Shown here one piece after another: positions 16,017 to 26,818 of a stretch of DNA of 64,000 nucleotides. Numbering within the stretch: the stretch's first letter is position 1; every line of letters starts with the position of its first letter. The notes under the pieces are model-generated. The model worked only from the letters and a program-made list of their open reading frames with translations, did not search any database and was not told the origin of the DNA. Made by a program: the position numbers and the translations under genes. The stretch is from Paraburkholderia susongensis (GTDB lineage: Bacteria > Pseudomonadota > Gammaproteobacteria > Burkholderiales > Burkholderiaceae), in assembly GCF_900177725.1 (NCBI RefSeq), contig NZ_FXAT01000018.1, forward strand, positions 1 through 64,000. The letters are read 5' to 3'.

Positions 16017-17579
16017 TCACTTGATCGCGATCTCGTCGAAGTTGAACGAGCCGTCCGGCGCGACGTAAGCACCCGAGAGACGCTTGCTGCGCGCGTACAC
16101 GATCTTTTCCTTGACGAGGAAGATCCACGGCGCGTCGGCCCAGATGTGCTTCTGCGCATCGGTGTAGAGTGCGGTCTTCTGCGTGCGGTCGATGGTTTCG
16201 AGCGCCTGCTTCAGATCGTTGTCGACGGCATCGTTCTTGTAGTAGGCGGTATTGACCATCTTCGGCGGGAACGAGTACCCCGCGAGCAGCGGACTGATCG
16301 CCCAGTCGGCTTCGCCCGTCGACGACGACCAGCCCGTGTAGTACATGCGCACCGGCGCGCTCGCCGGATCCTGCGCGCTCTCCACCTTGGCGACGCGCTG
16401 GCCCGCTTCGAGCGCTTCTACACTGGCCTTGATGCCGACCTGCGCAAGCTGCTGCTGCACGAACTGGATCACCTTCTGCGCGGTCGAGTAGTTATACGCG
16501 GACCACAGCGTCGTTTCGAAGCCGTTCGGGTAGCCGGCTTCCTTCAGCAGCTCGCGCGCCTTCGCCGGATCGTACGGCCAGGGGCCGAGCTTGACCGCAT
16601 AGTCGACGCCCTGCGGCACCACGCCGTCGGCAGGCGTTGCGTAGCCGGCGAACGCGACCTTCGTCAGCGCTTCCTTGTTGATCGCGTAGTTCAGCGCCTC
16701 GCGCACCTTCGGGTTGTCGAACGGCTTCTGGTTCATGTTCAGGCTGATGTAGCGCTGAATGATCGACGGCGCCGCGATCAGGTCGACCTTCGGGCTCGAC
16801 TGCAACTGCGCGGCCTGCTCGAACGGCACCTGGAACGCGAAGTCCGCTTCGCCGGTGCGCATGAGCGCGGCGCGCGTGTTGTTGTCGACGACCGGCTTCC
16901 AGTCGATCGCGTCGATCTTCGGATAGCCCTTCTTCCAGTAGCCGTCGAACTTCTTCACGGTCAGGTCGCCCGCCGGGTCCCACTTCACGAGTTCGAACGG
17001 ACCCGTGCCGACCGGATGGAACGCGATGTCCTTGCCGTACTTCTTCAGCGCGGCCGGCGAGATCATCACCGCCGACGGATGCGCGAGCACGTTGACGAAC
17101 GCCGAGAACGGCGCTTTCAGCGTGACGCGCACCGTGTACGGATCGACCACTTCGGTCTTCTCGATGCGGTTGAACATGTTGTAGCGCTTGAGCTTGTTCG
17201 CCGGGTCGGTCACGCGGTCGAAGTTCGCCTTCACCGCGGCCGCGTTGAAGTCGGTGCCGTCCTGGAACTTCACGCCGTGGCGCAGCTTGAACGTGTAGAC
17301 GCGCGCGTCGGGGCTCGCTTCATAGCTGTCGGCCAGCACGTTGACGAGCTTCATGTCCTTGTCGAAGCCGAACAGTCCCTGGTAGAACGACTTCGCAACG
17401 GCTTGCGAGAGCGTGTCGTTCGCGTCGTACGGATCGAGTGTCGTGAAGGTCGACGCGACGGCCATCACGGCCGTGGTTTCGGCGTGCGCCACACTGCCCG
17501 CGAGCATCGCGAACACCACCGCGCCGCCGCTGACGAGCGCGCGCAAACGAAACGGAAAGGACGGGACCAGCAGGTTCAT
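16017..17579 (-). CDS. gsiB: Periplasmic glutathione/peptide-binding protein, GsiB type
   Basis: This 520-residue protein is of the SBP_bac_5 family. It has a clear signal peptide (LVSGGAVVFAMLAGSVAHA, cut near residue 33 before ETTAV) and the family core PVGTGPFELVKWDP near the middle, plus RYISLNMNQKPFDNPKVREA. It captures the ligand in the periplasm for GsiCD. The length matches GsiB and DppA-type binding proteins. The gene lies between the ATPase gene gsiA (60 bases upstream) and gsiC (16 bases downstream). The glutathione assignment follows from operon order; a dipeptide or isoaspartyl-peptide ligand is equally possible. Confidence 0.88.
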   Translation of the reverse strand: MNLLVPSFPFRLRALVSGGAVVFAMLAGSVAHAETTAVMAVASTFTTLDPYDANDTLSQAVAKSFYQGLFGFDKDMKLVNVLADSYEASPDARVYTFKLRHGVKFQDGTDFNAAAVKANFDRVTDPANKLKRYNMFNRIEKTEVVDPYTVRVTLKAPFSAFVNVLAHPSAVMISPAALKKYGKDIAFHPVGTGPFELVKWDPAGDLTVKKFDGYWKKGYPKIDAIDWKPVVDNNTRAALMRTGEADFAFQVPFEQAAQLQSSPKVDLIAAPSIIQRYISLNMNQKPFDNPKVREALNYAINKEALTKVAFAGYATPADGVVPQGVDYAVKLGPWPYDPAKARELLKEAGYPNGFETTLWSAYNYSTAQKVIQFVQQQLAQVGIKASVEALEAGQRVAKVESAQDPASAPVRMYYTGWSSSTGEADWAISPLLAGYSFPPKMVNTAYYKNDAVDNDLKQALETIDRTQKTALYTDAQKHIWADAPWIFLVKEKIVYARSKRLSGAYVAPDGSFNFDEIAIK

Positions 17580-17639
17580 GAGGTTGCTCCAGGCTGCGAG
17601 ATGAAACGGATTAAGGTCTAATGTAATGAGTCGTTCTGC

Positions 17640-19562
<1,923 letters not shown>

Positions 19563-19627
19563 GGTGATTCCTTTGAATTCGAACGCGGCTAACGAGAGTT
19601 CAGGAGAAGTGGCGAAGCGGTGAATGG

Positions 19628-20653
19628 CTAACGATAGATCGCCGTCACCGGCGCTTCGCCGAGCCGCGCAAAGCCGCGGTACATGCCTTCGGTATTGAAC
19701 GGCAGCGTGACGTTGCCATGCACGTCGACGGCGACGAGGCCGCCGCGTCCGTCGATCCTGGGCAGGCGGTTCATCACGACGTCGTGCGCGGCCTCTTCGA
19801 GCGTGACCCGGCGGTAGGCCATCTGCGCGGCGACGTCGTAGGCGGCGACCATGCGCATGAACATTTCGCCGGAGCCGGTGGTCGACACCGCGCAAGTCGC
19901 GTCGTCCGCGTAGCAGCCCGCGCCGATCAGCGGCGTGTCGCCGACGCGGCCCACCTGCTTGTTGGTGACGCCGCCCGTCGACGTCGCCGCGGCCACGTGG
20001 CCGTGGCGGTCGAGTGCGACTGCGCCGACCGTGCCGAACTTGCGGTTCGGATCGATCGGCTCGTGCGGCATGGCATCGCCCTTCGCTTCAGACGCGGCAT
20101 TGGAAGTGGCATCGGGAGTGGCATCGGCGGCCGCGGCGAGCGTCGCGCCATCATGATCGAGCATCGGGCGCTGCTGCTCGCGCGCGAGTTGCCATTGGCG
20201 ATAGCGCGCTTCGGTATCGAAGTAGCCGTTATCGACGAACTCGAGTCCCTGCGCCGCCGCGAACGCTTCCGCGCCTTCACCGGTGAACAGCACGTGCTCG
20301 CTGCGTTCAAGCACGCGGCGCGCCACCAGAACCGGATTGCGCACGCGCTTCACGCAGCAGATCGCGCCGGCGTCGAGCGTGTGGCCATCCATGATCGCAG
20401 CGTCGAGTTCGTGCGTGCCGGCCGCCGTGTAGACCGCACCGTGGCCCGCGTTGAAGAGCGGGCAGTCCTCGAGCAGACGCACCGCTTCGCTGACCGCGTC
20501 GAGTGCGCTCCCGCCCTCGGCGAGCACGCGCTGGCCGGCGCTCAGCACCGCGTTGAGCGCCGCGTGATATTCGGTTTCGGCGCTGGCCGACATCGACGTA
20601 CGCAGGATCGTCCCTGCCCCGCCATGAATGGCAATGACTGCGTTGGAATTCAT
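19628..20653 (-). CDS. iaaA: Isoaspartyl peptidase / L-asparaginase
   Basis: This 341-residue enzyme starts at ATG 20653 (MNSNAVIAIHGGAGT), overlapping the regulator stop by 4 bases. The plant-type asparaginase fold is shown by IHGGAG, FNAGHGAV and the autocleavage site Gly207-Thr208 in KFGTVGAVALD, where Thr208 becomes the N-terminal nucleophile. TGSGEMFMR and the GRVGDTPLIGAG loop also fit. An Ala/Asp-rich insertion of about 25 residues before the cleavage site (roughly 172-196) is longer than usual. It hydrolyses beta-aspartyl (isoaspartyl) dipeptides and asparagine in the cytosol. In E. coli the gene also heads gsiABCD, matching this layout. Confidence 0.93.
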   Translation of the reverse strand: MNSNAVIAIHGGAGTILRTSMSASAETEYHAALNAVLSAGQRVLAEGGSALDAVSEAVRLLEDCPLFNAGHGAVYTAAGTHELDAAIMDGHTLDAGAICCVKRVRNPVLVARRVLERSEHVLFTGEGAEAFAAAQGLEFVDNGYFDTEARYRQWQLAREQQRPMLDHDGATLAAAADATPDATSNAASEAKGDAMPHEPIDPNRKFGTVGAVALDRHGHVAAATSTGGVTNKQVGRVGDTPLIGAGCYADDATCAVSTTGSGEMFMRMVAAYDVAAQMAYRRVTLEEAAHDVVMNRLPRIDGRGGLVAVDVHGNVTLPFNTEGMYRGFARLGEAPVTAIYR

Positions 20654-21630
20654 CGTTTGGATTGTGGAGTGCGGGTTGTTTTGGTCCGTGCGCGCTGGCT
20701 CGCGGCGCGCGCCGGTTCGTCGATTGGGTGCGCCGAGCCGCTCTGCGGATCGACGAGCCACGGCAGCACGAATTCGCTGACCTCGGCGGCCGCTTTCACC
20801 GAGCGTTGCGCGCGATACGCGACCGCATCGCACAGCGCTTCGATCACGGCCAGCACGGCCGAATCGGCATTCGACGCGAGCCGCCGGTCGGTGCGCACAT
20901 ACAGCGAGAGGTCCGCGAACTGCGCAAGCGGCGAGCGCGGAGAGTCGGTGAGCGCGAGCACGCGCGCGCCGCGCCCGGCCGCACGGCGCGCGAGTTCGAT
21001 CGTGTCGTCGACATAGCGCGGAAACGCGATGCCGATGACCAGATCGCCTTCGCTCGAACCGACCAGATACCGGGCCGCGTGCGACGGGCCGCCGATCAGC
21101 GCGAGCGAGCGCACGTTGTCGTGATAGGGCAGCAAGCCGTGCTCCATCAGGCTCGCGAGAAACGCGCTCGCGCCGAAGCCGAGCACGAATACGCGGCGCG
21201 CGGTGATGATCGCGTCGACGGCGGCGTCGGCCGCGGCGCGATCGATCGACGTGCGCGTCGCGTGCAGATTGTTGATGGCCTGTTCGAGCGATGCATCGAT
21301 CAGGTTATCGCCGGCTGCGAGCGACTCCTGCGCGCTGCGCAGCCGTTCGACCGGCGCGAGCGTCGCCTCGAAGCCGCGCACGAGCGCCTCACGAAACTGC
21401 GGATAGCCATCGAAGCCGAGCGCGCGGGCGAAGCGATTCGCGCTCGCCACTGAGGCGCCGACCACGCTCGCGAGTTCGTCGATCCGCATGGTCGCCGCGC
21501 GAAACAGATTGGCCAGCACGTACTCGCCCATGCGCCGGTGGATCGGCGTGAGGGTCGGCATGGCCGTGACGATACGCGCGGCAATGGCCTGCTCGGCGGG
21601 ACTGGAAGCAGCGGATGAGTGATGAATCAT
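20650..21630 (-). CDS. RpiR/MurR-family transcriptional regulator with SIS domain
   Basis: This 326-residue regulator has an N-terminal RpiR helix-turn-helix (about 20-95: LTPIHRRMGEYVLANL, then VVGASVASANRFARALGF). A SIS phosphosugar-binding domain follows from about 130 to 260 (RRVFVLGFGASAFLASLM). It leads the minus-strand operon with iaaA, overlapping it by ATGA, and so probably autoregulates and controls the peptide-scavenging genes. SIS domains usually bind phosphosugars, so a cell-wall-derived effector is possible; that is inference. The C-terminal 40 residues are Arg/Thr-rich and look disordered. Confidence 0.88.
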   Translation of the reverse strand: MIHHSSAASSPAEQAIAARIVTAMPTLTPIHRRMGEYVLANLFRAATMRIDELASVVGASVASANRFARALGFDGYPQFREALVRGFEATLAPVERLRSAQESLAAGDNLIDASLEQAINNLHATRTSIDRAAADAAVDAIITARRVFVLGFGASAFLASLMEHGLLPYHDNVRSLALIGGPSHAARYLVGSSEGDLVIGIAFPRYVDDTIELARRAAGRGARVLALTDSPRSPLAQFADLSLYVRTDRRLASNADSAVLAVIEALCDAVAYRAQRSVKAAAEVSEFVLPWLVDPQSGSAHPIDEPARAASQRARTKTTRTPQSKR

Positions 21631-21702
21631 GCGAGCAGACAGGCGCGGTCGTTCCAGCTGAATTGAATGAAAGTATATTTACATAGAACGTGCTCAGGAA
21701 AA

Positions 21703-21720
21703 AATTCATTTTCATGAATT
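21703..21720. promoter_or_regulatory. Candidate operator upstream of the RpiR-gsi operon
   Basis: AATTCAT-TTTC-ATGAATT is an 18-bp inverted repeat (7-bp arms, 4-base centre). It lies about 75 bases upstream of the regulator start, in an AT-rich island within GC-rich sequence. On the minus strand a TATACT hexamer (21671-21676) lies between it and the gene, so the repeat sits just upstream of a plausible promoter. RpiR-type regulators bind palindromes, which makes it a natural autoregulatory site; not proven. Confidence 0.5.
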
Positions 21721-21780
21721 GAGGGTTTTTACCGATAAAACACCCTCTGACAAGGGGCTTTGTCGCTTCCGCCCGCTCGA

Positions 21781-21810
21781 CCGGCGATGAAAATCCATTT
21801 TCATCGCCGG
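21781..21810. repeat. 30-bp palindrome between MFS gene and RpiR promoter
   Basis: Two 14-bp arms (21781-21794 and 21797-21810) are perfect inverted complements around a CC centre. The inner part, ATGAAAAT-CC-ATTTTCAT, echoes the ATTCATTTTCATGAAT operator candidate 60 bases away. It lies 10 bases past the MFS stop and has no T-run, so it may be a second operator or a hairpin that stabilises the MFS transcript end. Confidence 0.6.
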
Positions 21811-21820
21811 GTTCTTGGTC

Positions 21821-23074
21821 TCAGCACGCCGCTGCGCCCTGCTCGGGAATGCTCGCGAGCCGCGCCGCCGGCGACATGAAAATGATCAGCGCCTGCACGA
21901 GAAACGCGAGGGCGGCCGCGACGAGGCACGCGTCGATGTTCCAGCGCGCGCTGAGCACCGCGCCAAGCAGCGCACCCACTGGCCGCGCGCCGTAGGTCGC
22001 GGTGCTGATGAGCGCCGACACGCGGCCCATCATCCGCTCGGGCGTGATCGCCTGACGCAGCGTCGTCGAGCCGACGACCCACAGGATCGGCCCCACGCCG
22101 AGCAGGAAGAAGCTCGCGAGCGCGAGCCAGAACGATGGCGCGATAAGCGTCGCGACCATCACGAGCGACGCAAGCAGGCCACACGTCGGCCCGATGACGA
22201 GCATGCGGCCGAACACGAGGCGCCGCGCGATCGCGGGCGCGGCGAGCGCGCCGCAGACCATGCCGACACCATACGCGCCGAGCGTCACGCCGACCGCCGA
22301 CGCGCTGAGCCCGAGCCGATGCACGGCGTACGGCACGTACACCGCTTGCAGAATGAAGAAACCGAGGTTGAAGAACACCGCGGTGAGGAGCATCGGCAGA
22401 AGCAGCGCATCGCGCAACACGAAGCGCGTGCCGTCGCGCAACTCCAGCATGAAGTGACGCGGCGGCACGGCGGCGCGTGGCGGCTCGCGCAAGCCCGCGA
22501 GCAACGCGACAGCGAGCGCCGATAACGCCGCGGCACCGCCATATGCCCAGCCCGCGCCGATCCAGCCGACCAGCAAGCCGCCCGCCGCCGGTCCCGCCGA
22601 ATACGCGACGCTGCGCGCGAGTTCGAGCCGGCCGTTCGCATTCGCGTAGGCCTCGCGCGGCACGATCGACGGGACGAGCGAAGGCGCCGCGACGTTGTAG
22701 GCCACCGTGCCGGTCGCGGCGACGAAGCCGAACGCGGCGAGCAGCGGCAGGCTCAGCGCATGCGTGAGAACGAGCAGCAGCACGCACAGCATCGCGAGCA
22801 CGCGCACGCTTTCGGCAAGCGTCATCAGCACGCGGCGCGAGCGGCGGTCGGCCCAGACGCCGAGCGGGATCGAGAGCAGCAGGAACGGCAGTGTCTGCGC
22901 CGTTTGCAGCAGACCCGTGTCGCGCGCATTCGCGCTGAGCGCGAACACCGCGACGAGCGGCGCGGCGGCGAGACTGATCTGCTCGGCCGATTGCGCGCAC
23001 AGATTCGACCAGGCGAGGCGGTGGAACGCGGCGGGCAAACGGCTCGCGGCAGAGGATGAAGACGTGGCGTGCAT
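21821..23074 (-). CDS. MFS transporter, enterobactin-exporter-like group
   Basis: I chose ATG 23074 (417 residues, MHATSSSSAAS) because GGGAG lies 7 bases before it; a Met seven codons earlier lacks such a site. The protein has about 12 hydrophobic helices with the MFS loop-2/3 motif GVWADRRSRRVLM and a second-half RMMGRVSALIS. This pattern is typical of the MFS_3 (enterobactin exporter EntS-like) group of drug or siderophore efflux proteins. It is probably an inner-membrane proton antiporter; the substrate is unknown. It follows no operon partner, and the 30-bp palindrome lies just past its stop. Confidence 0.82.
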   Translation of the reverse strand: MHATSSSSAASRLPAAFHRLAWSNLCAQSAEQISLAAAPLVAVFALSANARDTGLLQTAQTLPFLLLSIPLGVWADRRSRRVLMTLAESVRVLAMLCVLLLVLTHALSLPLLAAFGFVAATGTVAYNVAAPSLVPSIVPREAYANANGRLELARSVAYSAGPAAGGLLVGWIGAGWAYGGAAALSALAVALLAGLREPPRAAVPPRHFMLELRDGTRFVLRDALLLPMLLTAVFFNLGFFILQAVYVPYAVHRLGLSASAVGVTLGAYGVGMVCGALAAPAIARRLVFGRMLVIGPTCGLLASLVMVATLIAPSFWLALASFFLLGVGPILWVVGSTTLRQAITPERMMGRVSALISTATYGARPVGALLGAVLSARWNIDACLVAAALAFLVQALIIFMSPAARLASIPEQGAAAC

Positions 23075-23177
23075 CGACGAACTCCCAGGGTTCATGCAGT
23101 TCAGGATGAGGAGTCCATCGTCGCCGCTTAGCCGTTGCGCGGCGCTCCGCTTCTTGCGGTGTTATTCTTCGCTCGCC

Positions 23178-23888
23178 ATGAATCTCGAAAGCATTCTCTT
23201 CACTCAAGGTTTCGGTTCGCGCCGGCAATGCCGCGCATTGATCGGCGATGCGCGCGTGAGCATCGGCGGCGCCGTGTGCACCGACGCCGACGCCGATTTC
23301 CCCGTCGACGACGGCGCGCTGCGCTTTAGTGTCGACGGCATCGAGTGGCCGTATCGCGAGCACGCGTATCTGTTGCTGAACAAGCCGGCCGGCTACGAAT
23401 GTTCGCGCGATCCGCAGCATCATCTGAGCGTGTTCAGTCTACTGCCGCCGCAATTCGCCGAGCGCGGCGTGCAGTGCGTGGGCCGCCTCGATCAGGACAC
23501 CACGGGTCTTTTGCTGCTCTCCGACGACGGCAAGTTCGTGCATCAGTTCACCTCGCCGAAACGCAAGGTGCCGAAGCTGTATGTCGCGACCACGCGCCAT
23601 CCGCTCGACGACGCGCAACTGAACGCATTGCGCGACGGCGTGCTGCTGCACGGCGAGACGAAACCGAGCGCTGCGCTCGAAGCGCACGCGCGCGATCCGC
23701 ACACGCTCGCGCTCACTGTGCTCGAAGGCAAATACCACCAGGTCAAGCGGATGATCGCGGCCTGCGGCAACCGTTGCGAAGCGCTGCATCGCGAGCGGAT
23801 CGGCGGGCTCGCATTGCCCGCGACGCTCGCGCCCGGAGCGTGGCAATGGCTCGACGAAACCGGCCTCGGTTCTCTACTGAGCGGGTAA
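23178..23888 (+). CDS. rsuA: 16S rRNA pseudouridine(516) synthase RsuA
   Basis: This 236-residue enzyme starts at ATG 23178 (MNLESILFTQGFGSRRQCRA), which gives a complete N-terminal S4 RNA-binding domain (residues 1-60). The catalytic motif is GRLDQDTTGLLLL with the essential Asp. KLYVATTRHPL, EGKYHQVKRM and IGGLALP complete the RsuA/RluB/E/F family signature. The close match of the S4 domain plus the QVKRM-x-AACGN segment favours RsuA, which modifies U516 of 16S rRNA. It is divergent from the MFS gene and monocistronic. Confidence 0.87.
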   Translation: MNLESILFTQGFGSRRQCRALIGDARVSIGGAVCTDADADFPVDDGALRFSVDGIEWPYREHAYLLLNKPAGYECSRDPQHHLSVFSLLPPQFAERGVQCVGRLDQDTTGLLLLSDDGKFVHQFTSPKRKVPKLYVATTRHPLDDAQLNALRDGVLLHGETKPSAALEAHARDPHTLALTVLEGKYHQVKRMIAACGNRCEALHRERIGGLALPATLAPGAWQWLDETGLGSLLSG

Positions 23889-24058
23889 ACCGCTACTGAG
23901 CCGCTAGTGCCCGCATAAGCCCTTGATGCGCCGGGAAAAGCCCGCGCGCATGGCGCGTGTATCGCACATACGTGCGCTGCAGCGCAGCATGCCGTTCCTT
24001 ACGTGTCGCCCTATACTCGTTTAAACAAACGAATACAAAGGTTTCAAGGAGGAACGCC

Positions 24059-24247
24059 ATGCATATCGACGGCACGAGCGCGATCTCGCAGGCGATGGTT
24101 ACCTTTATCTGTCTGGCGCTGCTGCTGATCGGCGGATTGCTGGTCATCATGCGGCTGCGGCACAGGTATCATCCGAGCCTGATCGGCGCCTTGATTGGCG
24201 GGATGCTGTGCTTCCTGCTGCTGGAAGTGATGCCAGCGCTGACCTGA
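24059..24247 (+). CDS. Small hypothetical membrane protein
   Basis: This 62-residue protein is preceded by a near-perfect AAGGAGG ribosome site (24046-24052), which fixes the start at ATG 24059. Two hydrophobic helices (about 12-31 and 41-58) flank a short basic loop RLRHRYHPS, so it should sit in the inner membrane as a hairpin. I do not recognise a family. It stands alone between rsuA and the SDR gene, and the strong ribosome site argues that it is really translated. Confidence 0.65.
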   Translation: MHIDGTSAISQAMVTFICLALLLIGGLLVIMRLRHRYHPSLIGALIGGMLCFLLLEVMPALT

Positions 24248-24410
24248 GCCGGACGGGCCGCGCCGGTGTTGCCGGCGCATCAGGGCGGCCGTTTGATCCA
24301 GCGCGACGGGCAAGCGGTTTTGCGAGGCAGCGATGCCTCGTGAGGGCCGTCTTCGTGTTGCGCCCCCCGCGCTCCCCCGCACCCCTCCCTCGTCTTGCCC
24401 TGCGCGACCC

Positions 24411-25484
24411 TCACACTTCCCGCAAGAAATCCGCGACGCTCGGATAGCGCAGACGCACGCGCAACTCTTCCTTGAGACGCCGGTTCACGAGCCGTCTCGA
24501 TTCGCGCATGAACGACAGCAAGCTCGGATCGAGCTGCTCCTCGGCCTGCGCGCGCGTGATACGCGGCGCGCGCGCGAGACCGAACGCGTCGGCGACCGCA
24601 TCGAAGTACTCGCCCATCTTCAGCGACGAATCGTCGGACGCGTGGATCACGCGCCCCGGTTTGCCGTGCGTCGCGAGGCGCACGAGGATCCCGGCAAGGT
24701 CGTCGGCGTGAATGTGGTTCGTGTAGACGTCCTCGGCAGCGGTGAGCGCCGGCGTGCCTTTCTCGAGCCGCGCGAGCGGCAGGCGGTTGCGCGCATAGAT
24801 GCCGGGAATCCGCGCGATGCTCACAGCGACCACACCGCGCGCGGTCGCGCGCCGCAACTGCTGCTCCGCCGACACGCGCCGTTTCGCGCGCGCATTGGCC
24901 GGCCTCGCCGCGCGTGTTTCGTCGATCCACGCGCCGCCGCAGTCGCCGTAGACGCCCGTCGTGCTCGCGTAAACGATGTGCGGCGCGTGGCGCACCGGTG
25001 CGCGCGCAGCGGCGGCCCAGCGTACCCTGTCGGGTACAATACCGGGTGTTTCAGCATCCAGACATGAAGCGCGCGCACGGCGCATTCGTGCGATTGGAGC
25101 GACGGCCGGACCCATCGCGGCAGCGGCCATATGGCCCACGGTACTGCGGCCCATGTGACCCATGCGACCCGCTGCACCGCGCGCGGCACCGAGCGCCGCA
25201 AGCAATGCGCGAGTGCGGCGGTCGTCGTCGCCGGACTTCTGCGGCGGCGCGAGATGCAGCACCGTCGGCGCGAGGCCCGCGAGCCGTTTGAGGCTGCGGC
25301 GCTCGTCGAGATCGCCGACAAGCGGCGTCGCGCCCGCGGCGCGCAGTTCGGCGCAACGCTGCGCGTGGCTCGTCAAGGCGAAGACATGCGCGCGCGGTTG
25401 CAGCAAGGGCACGCAGCGCATGCCGACGTCGCCGCATCCAACGATCAGCACGCGCGGCCGGCGGAAGTTTCGTGTCGCTTTCAT
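24411..25484 (-). CDS. SDR/epimerase-family NAD(P)-binding protein
   Basis: This 357-residue Rossmann-fold protein has the dinucleotide motif VLIVGCGDVGMRC near the N-terminus and VYASTTGVYGDCGG as the SDR active-site strand. Further on it has NHIHADDLAG. It resembles the YeeZ-like atypical SDR group. Between about residues 100 and 155 there is an unusual Met/Gly/Arg/Ala-rich stretch (RMGHMGRSTVGHMAAAAMG and following) that I would not expect in this family. It may be an insertion that arose in this lineage. It is divergent from the reductase gene at 25580. Enzymatic function is unknown. Confidence 0.75.
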   Translation of the reverse strand: MKATRNFRRPRVLIVGCGDVGMRCVPLLQPRAHVFALTSHAQRCAELRAAGATPLVGDLDERRSLKRLAGLAPTVLHLAPPQKSGDDDRRTRALLAALGAARGAAGRMGHMGRSTVGHMAAAAMGPAVAPIARMRRARASCLDAETPGIVPDRVRWAAAARAPVRHAPHIVYASTTGVYGDCGGAWIDETRAARPANARAKRRVSAEQQLRRATARGVVAVSIARIPGIYARNRLPLARLEKGTPALTAAEDVYTNHIHADDLAGILVRLATHGKPGRVIHASDDSSLKMGEYFDAVADAFGLARAPRITRAQAEEQLDPSLLSFMRESRRLVNRRLKEELRVRLRYPSVADFLREV

Positions 25485-25579
25485 GGTGGACGCATTGTAG
25501 CCGTCACATGCGGCAGGTACCGCACGGTTGATCCGGCGGGTCCGATAACGATTCCGACTTTTCGATTTCGAACAACTTT

Positions 25580-26611
25580 ATGGCATTTAACGTCACGCTC
25601 CGGCAAAGCGGCCGGCAGTTTCAGGTGGAACAGGACGAACCGGTGCTCTCCGCCGCCCTGCGTCAAGGCATCGGCCTGCCGTACGGCTGCAAGAACGGCG
25701 CGTGCGGTTCGTGCAAGGGTACCGTCGTGAGCGGCGAAATCGAACAGCGCGCGCATTCGTCGTCGGCATTGTCGAACGACGAAAAGACGCGCGGCATGGC
25801 GCTCCTGTGCTGCGCGACCGCCTGCTCCGATCTCGAAGTGGACATCCGCGAAGTAGCCGGCGTCGGCGACGTGCAGGTCAAGAAGCTGCCGTGCCGCGTG
25901 AGCGCGATCGAGCGCCGCGCCGACGACGTGATCGTCGTGAAGCTGCAACTGCCCGCCAACGAGCGCCTGCAATATCTGGCCGGCCAGTACCTCGAATTCA
26001 TTCTGAAAGACGGCAAACGCCGCAGCTATTCGATGGCGAACGCGCCGCACACCGAAGGCCCGATCGAGCTGCACATCCGCCACATGCCCGGCGGCGCGTT
26101 CACCGATCACGTCTTCAACACGATGAAGGAGCGCGACATCCTGCGCTTCGAAGCACCGCTCGGCACGTTCTTCCTGCGCGAAGACTCGGACAAGCCGATC
26201 GTGCTGCTCGCGTCGGGCACCGGCTTCGCGCCGTTGAAGGCGATCGTCGAGCATGTGGTGTTCAAGAACATCACGCGGCCAATCACGCTCTACTGGGGCG
26301 CGCGCCGCAAGAAAGACCTCTATCTGCTCGAACTCGCCGAACAATGGGCGCGCGAGATTCCGAACTTCAGGTTCGTGCCGGTGCTCTCCGAGCCCGACGC
26401 GAGCGACGCATGGACCGGCCGCACGGGCTTCGTGCATCGCGCGGTGATCGAGGACCTGCCCGATCTGTCGGCTTATCAGGTCTATGCGTGCGGCGCGCCG
26501 GTGATGGTCGAATCGGCTCAGCGCGATTTCACGCAGCATCACAAGCTGCCGGAAGACGAGTTCTACGCGGACTCGTTCACGAGCGCGGCCGATCTCGCGA
26601 ACGCGGTCTGA
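25580..26611 (+). CDS. Iron-sulfur flavin reductase, CDP-6-deoxy-delta-3,4-glucoseen reductase-like
   Basis: This 343-residue protein has three modules. Residues 1-90 are a plant-type [2Fe-2S] ferredoxin with cysteines in GCKNGACGSCKG and LLCCATAC. Residues 100-200 are an FAD domain with RSYSMAN. Residues 210-335 are an NAD(P) domain with LLASGTGFAPLKAI and YACGAPVM. This is the AscD/oxygenase-reductase layout that passes electrons from NAD(P)H to a partner enzyme. Burkholderiales databases usually label it CDP-6-deoxyglucoseen reductase, but no sugar-synthesis genes are near. A role as general flavin or oxygenase reductase is more likely. Confidence 0.85.
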   Translation: MAFNVTLRQSGRQFQVEQDEPVLSAALRQGIGLPYGCKNGACGSCKGTVVSGEIEQRAHSSSALSNDEKTRGMALLCCATACSDLEVDIREVAGVGDVQVKKLPCRVSAIERRADDVIVVKLQLPANERLQYLAGQYLEFILKDGKRRSYSMANAPHTEGPIELHIRHMPGGAFTDHVFNTMKERDILRFEAPLGTFFLREDSDKPIVLLASGTGFAPLKAIVEHVVFKNITRPITLYWGARRKKDLYLLELAEQWAREIPNFRFVPVLSEPDASDAWTGRTGFVHRAVIEDLPDLSAYQVYACGAPVMVESAQRDFTQHHKLPEDEFYADSFTSAADLANAV

Positions 26612-26726
26612 TCGCGCAGTCCGACCGAACGCACGGCACGCCGTGCGGGCCGTGCGCGCCGAACGTGTCAGCATCGAGGCAGGCGCTCAAAAATCTGCTT
26701 CGTTGCGGCGTCATGCAAATTGATGG

Positions 26727-26756
26727 TTTACACCGGCGCTTTTCTTATCGTATTCT
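26727..26756 (+). promoter_or_regulatory. Sigma-70 promoter for the Arg leader and aminotransferase
   Basis: TTTACA (26727-26732) and TATTCT (26751-26756) are separated by 18 bases. The predicted start of transcription, about 7 bases further, falls at or next to the leader-peptide ATG (26764), so the leader may be translated from a nearly leaderless mRNA. Confidence 0.65.
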
Positions 26757-26763
26757 TTCGCGC

Positions 26764-26814
26764 ATGAACCGCATCCAGTCCGAACTCCGACGTCGCCGCT
26801 CGCCGCTTCCTTAG
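26764..26814 (+). CDS. Arginine-rich leader peptide of a putative attenuator
   Basis: This 16-codon ORF encodes MNRIQSELRRRRSPLP. Codons 9-12 are four consecutive Arg codons (CGA CGT CGC CGC, 26788-26799), with a fifth Arg at codon 3. It lies just after a good promoter and 60 bases before an intrinsic terminator, upstream of an ArgD-type aminotransferase. Ribosome stalling at the Arg run would be expected when charged tRNA-Arg is scarce. The peptide itself probably has no function. No Shine-Dalgarno is present, which fits the predicted near-leaderless transcript. It is short and unproven, but its position and codon content are exactly those of a classical attenuator leader. Confidence 0.6.
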   Translation: MNRIQSELRRRRSPLP

Positions 26815-26818
26815 GGAC

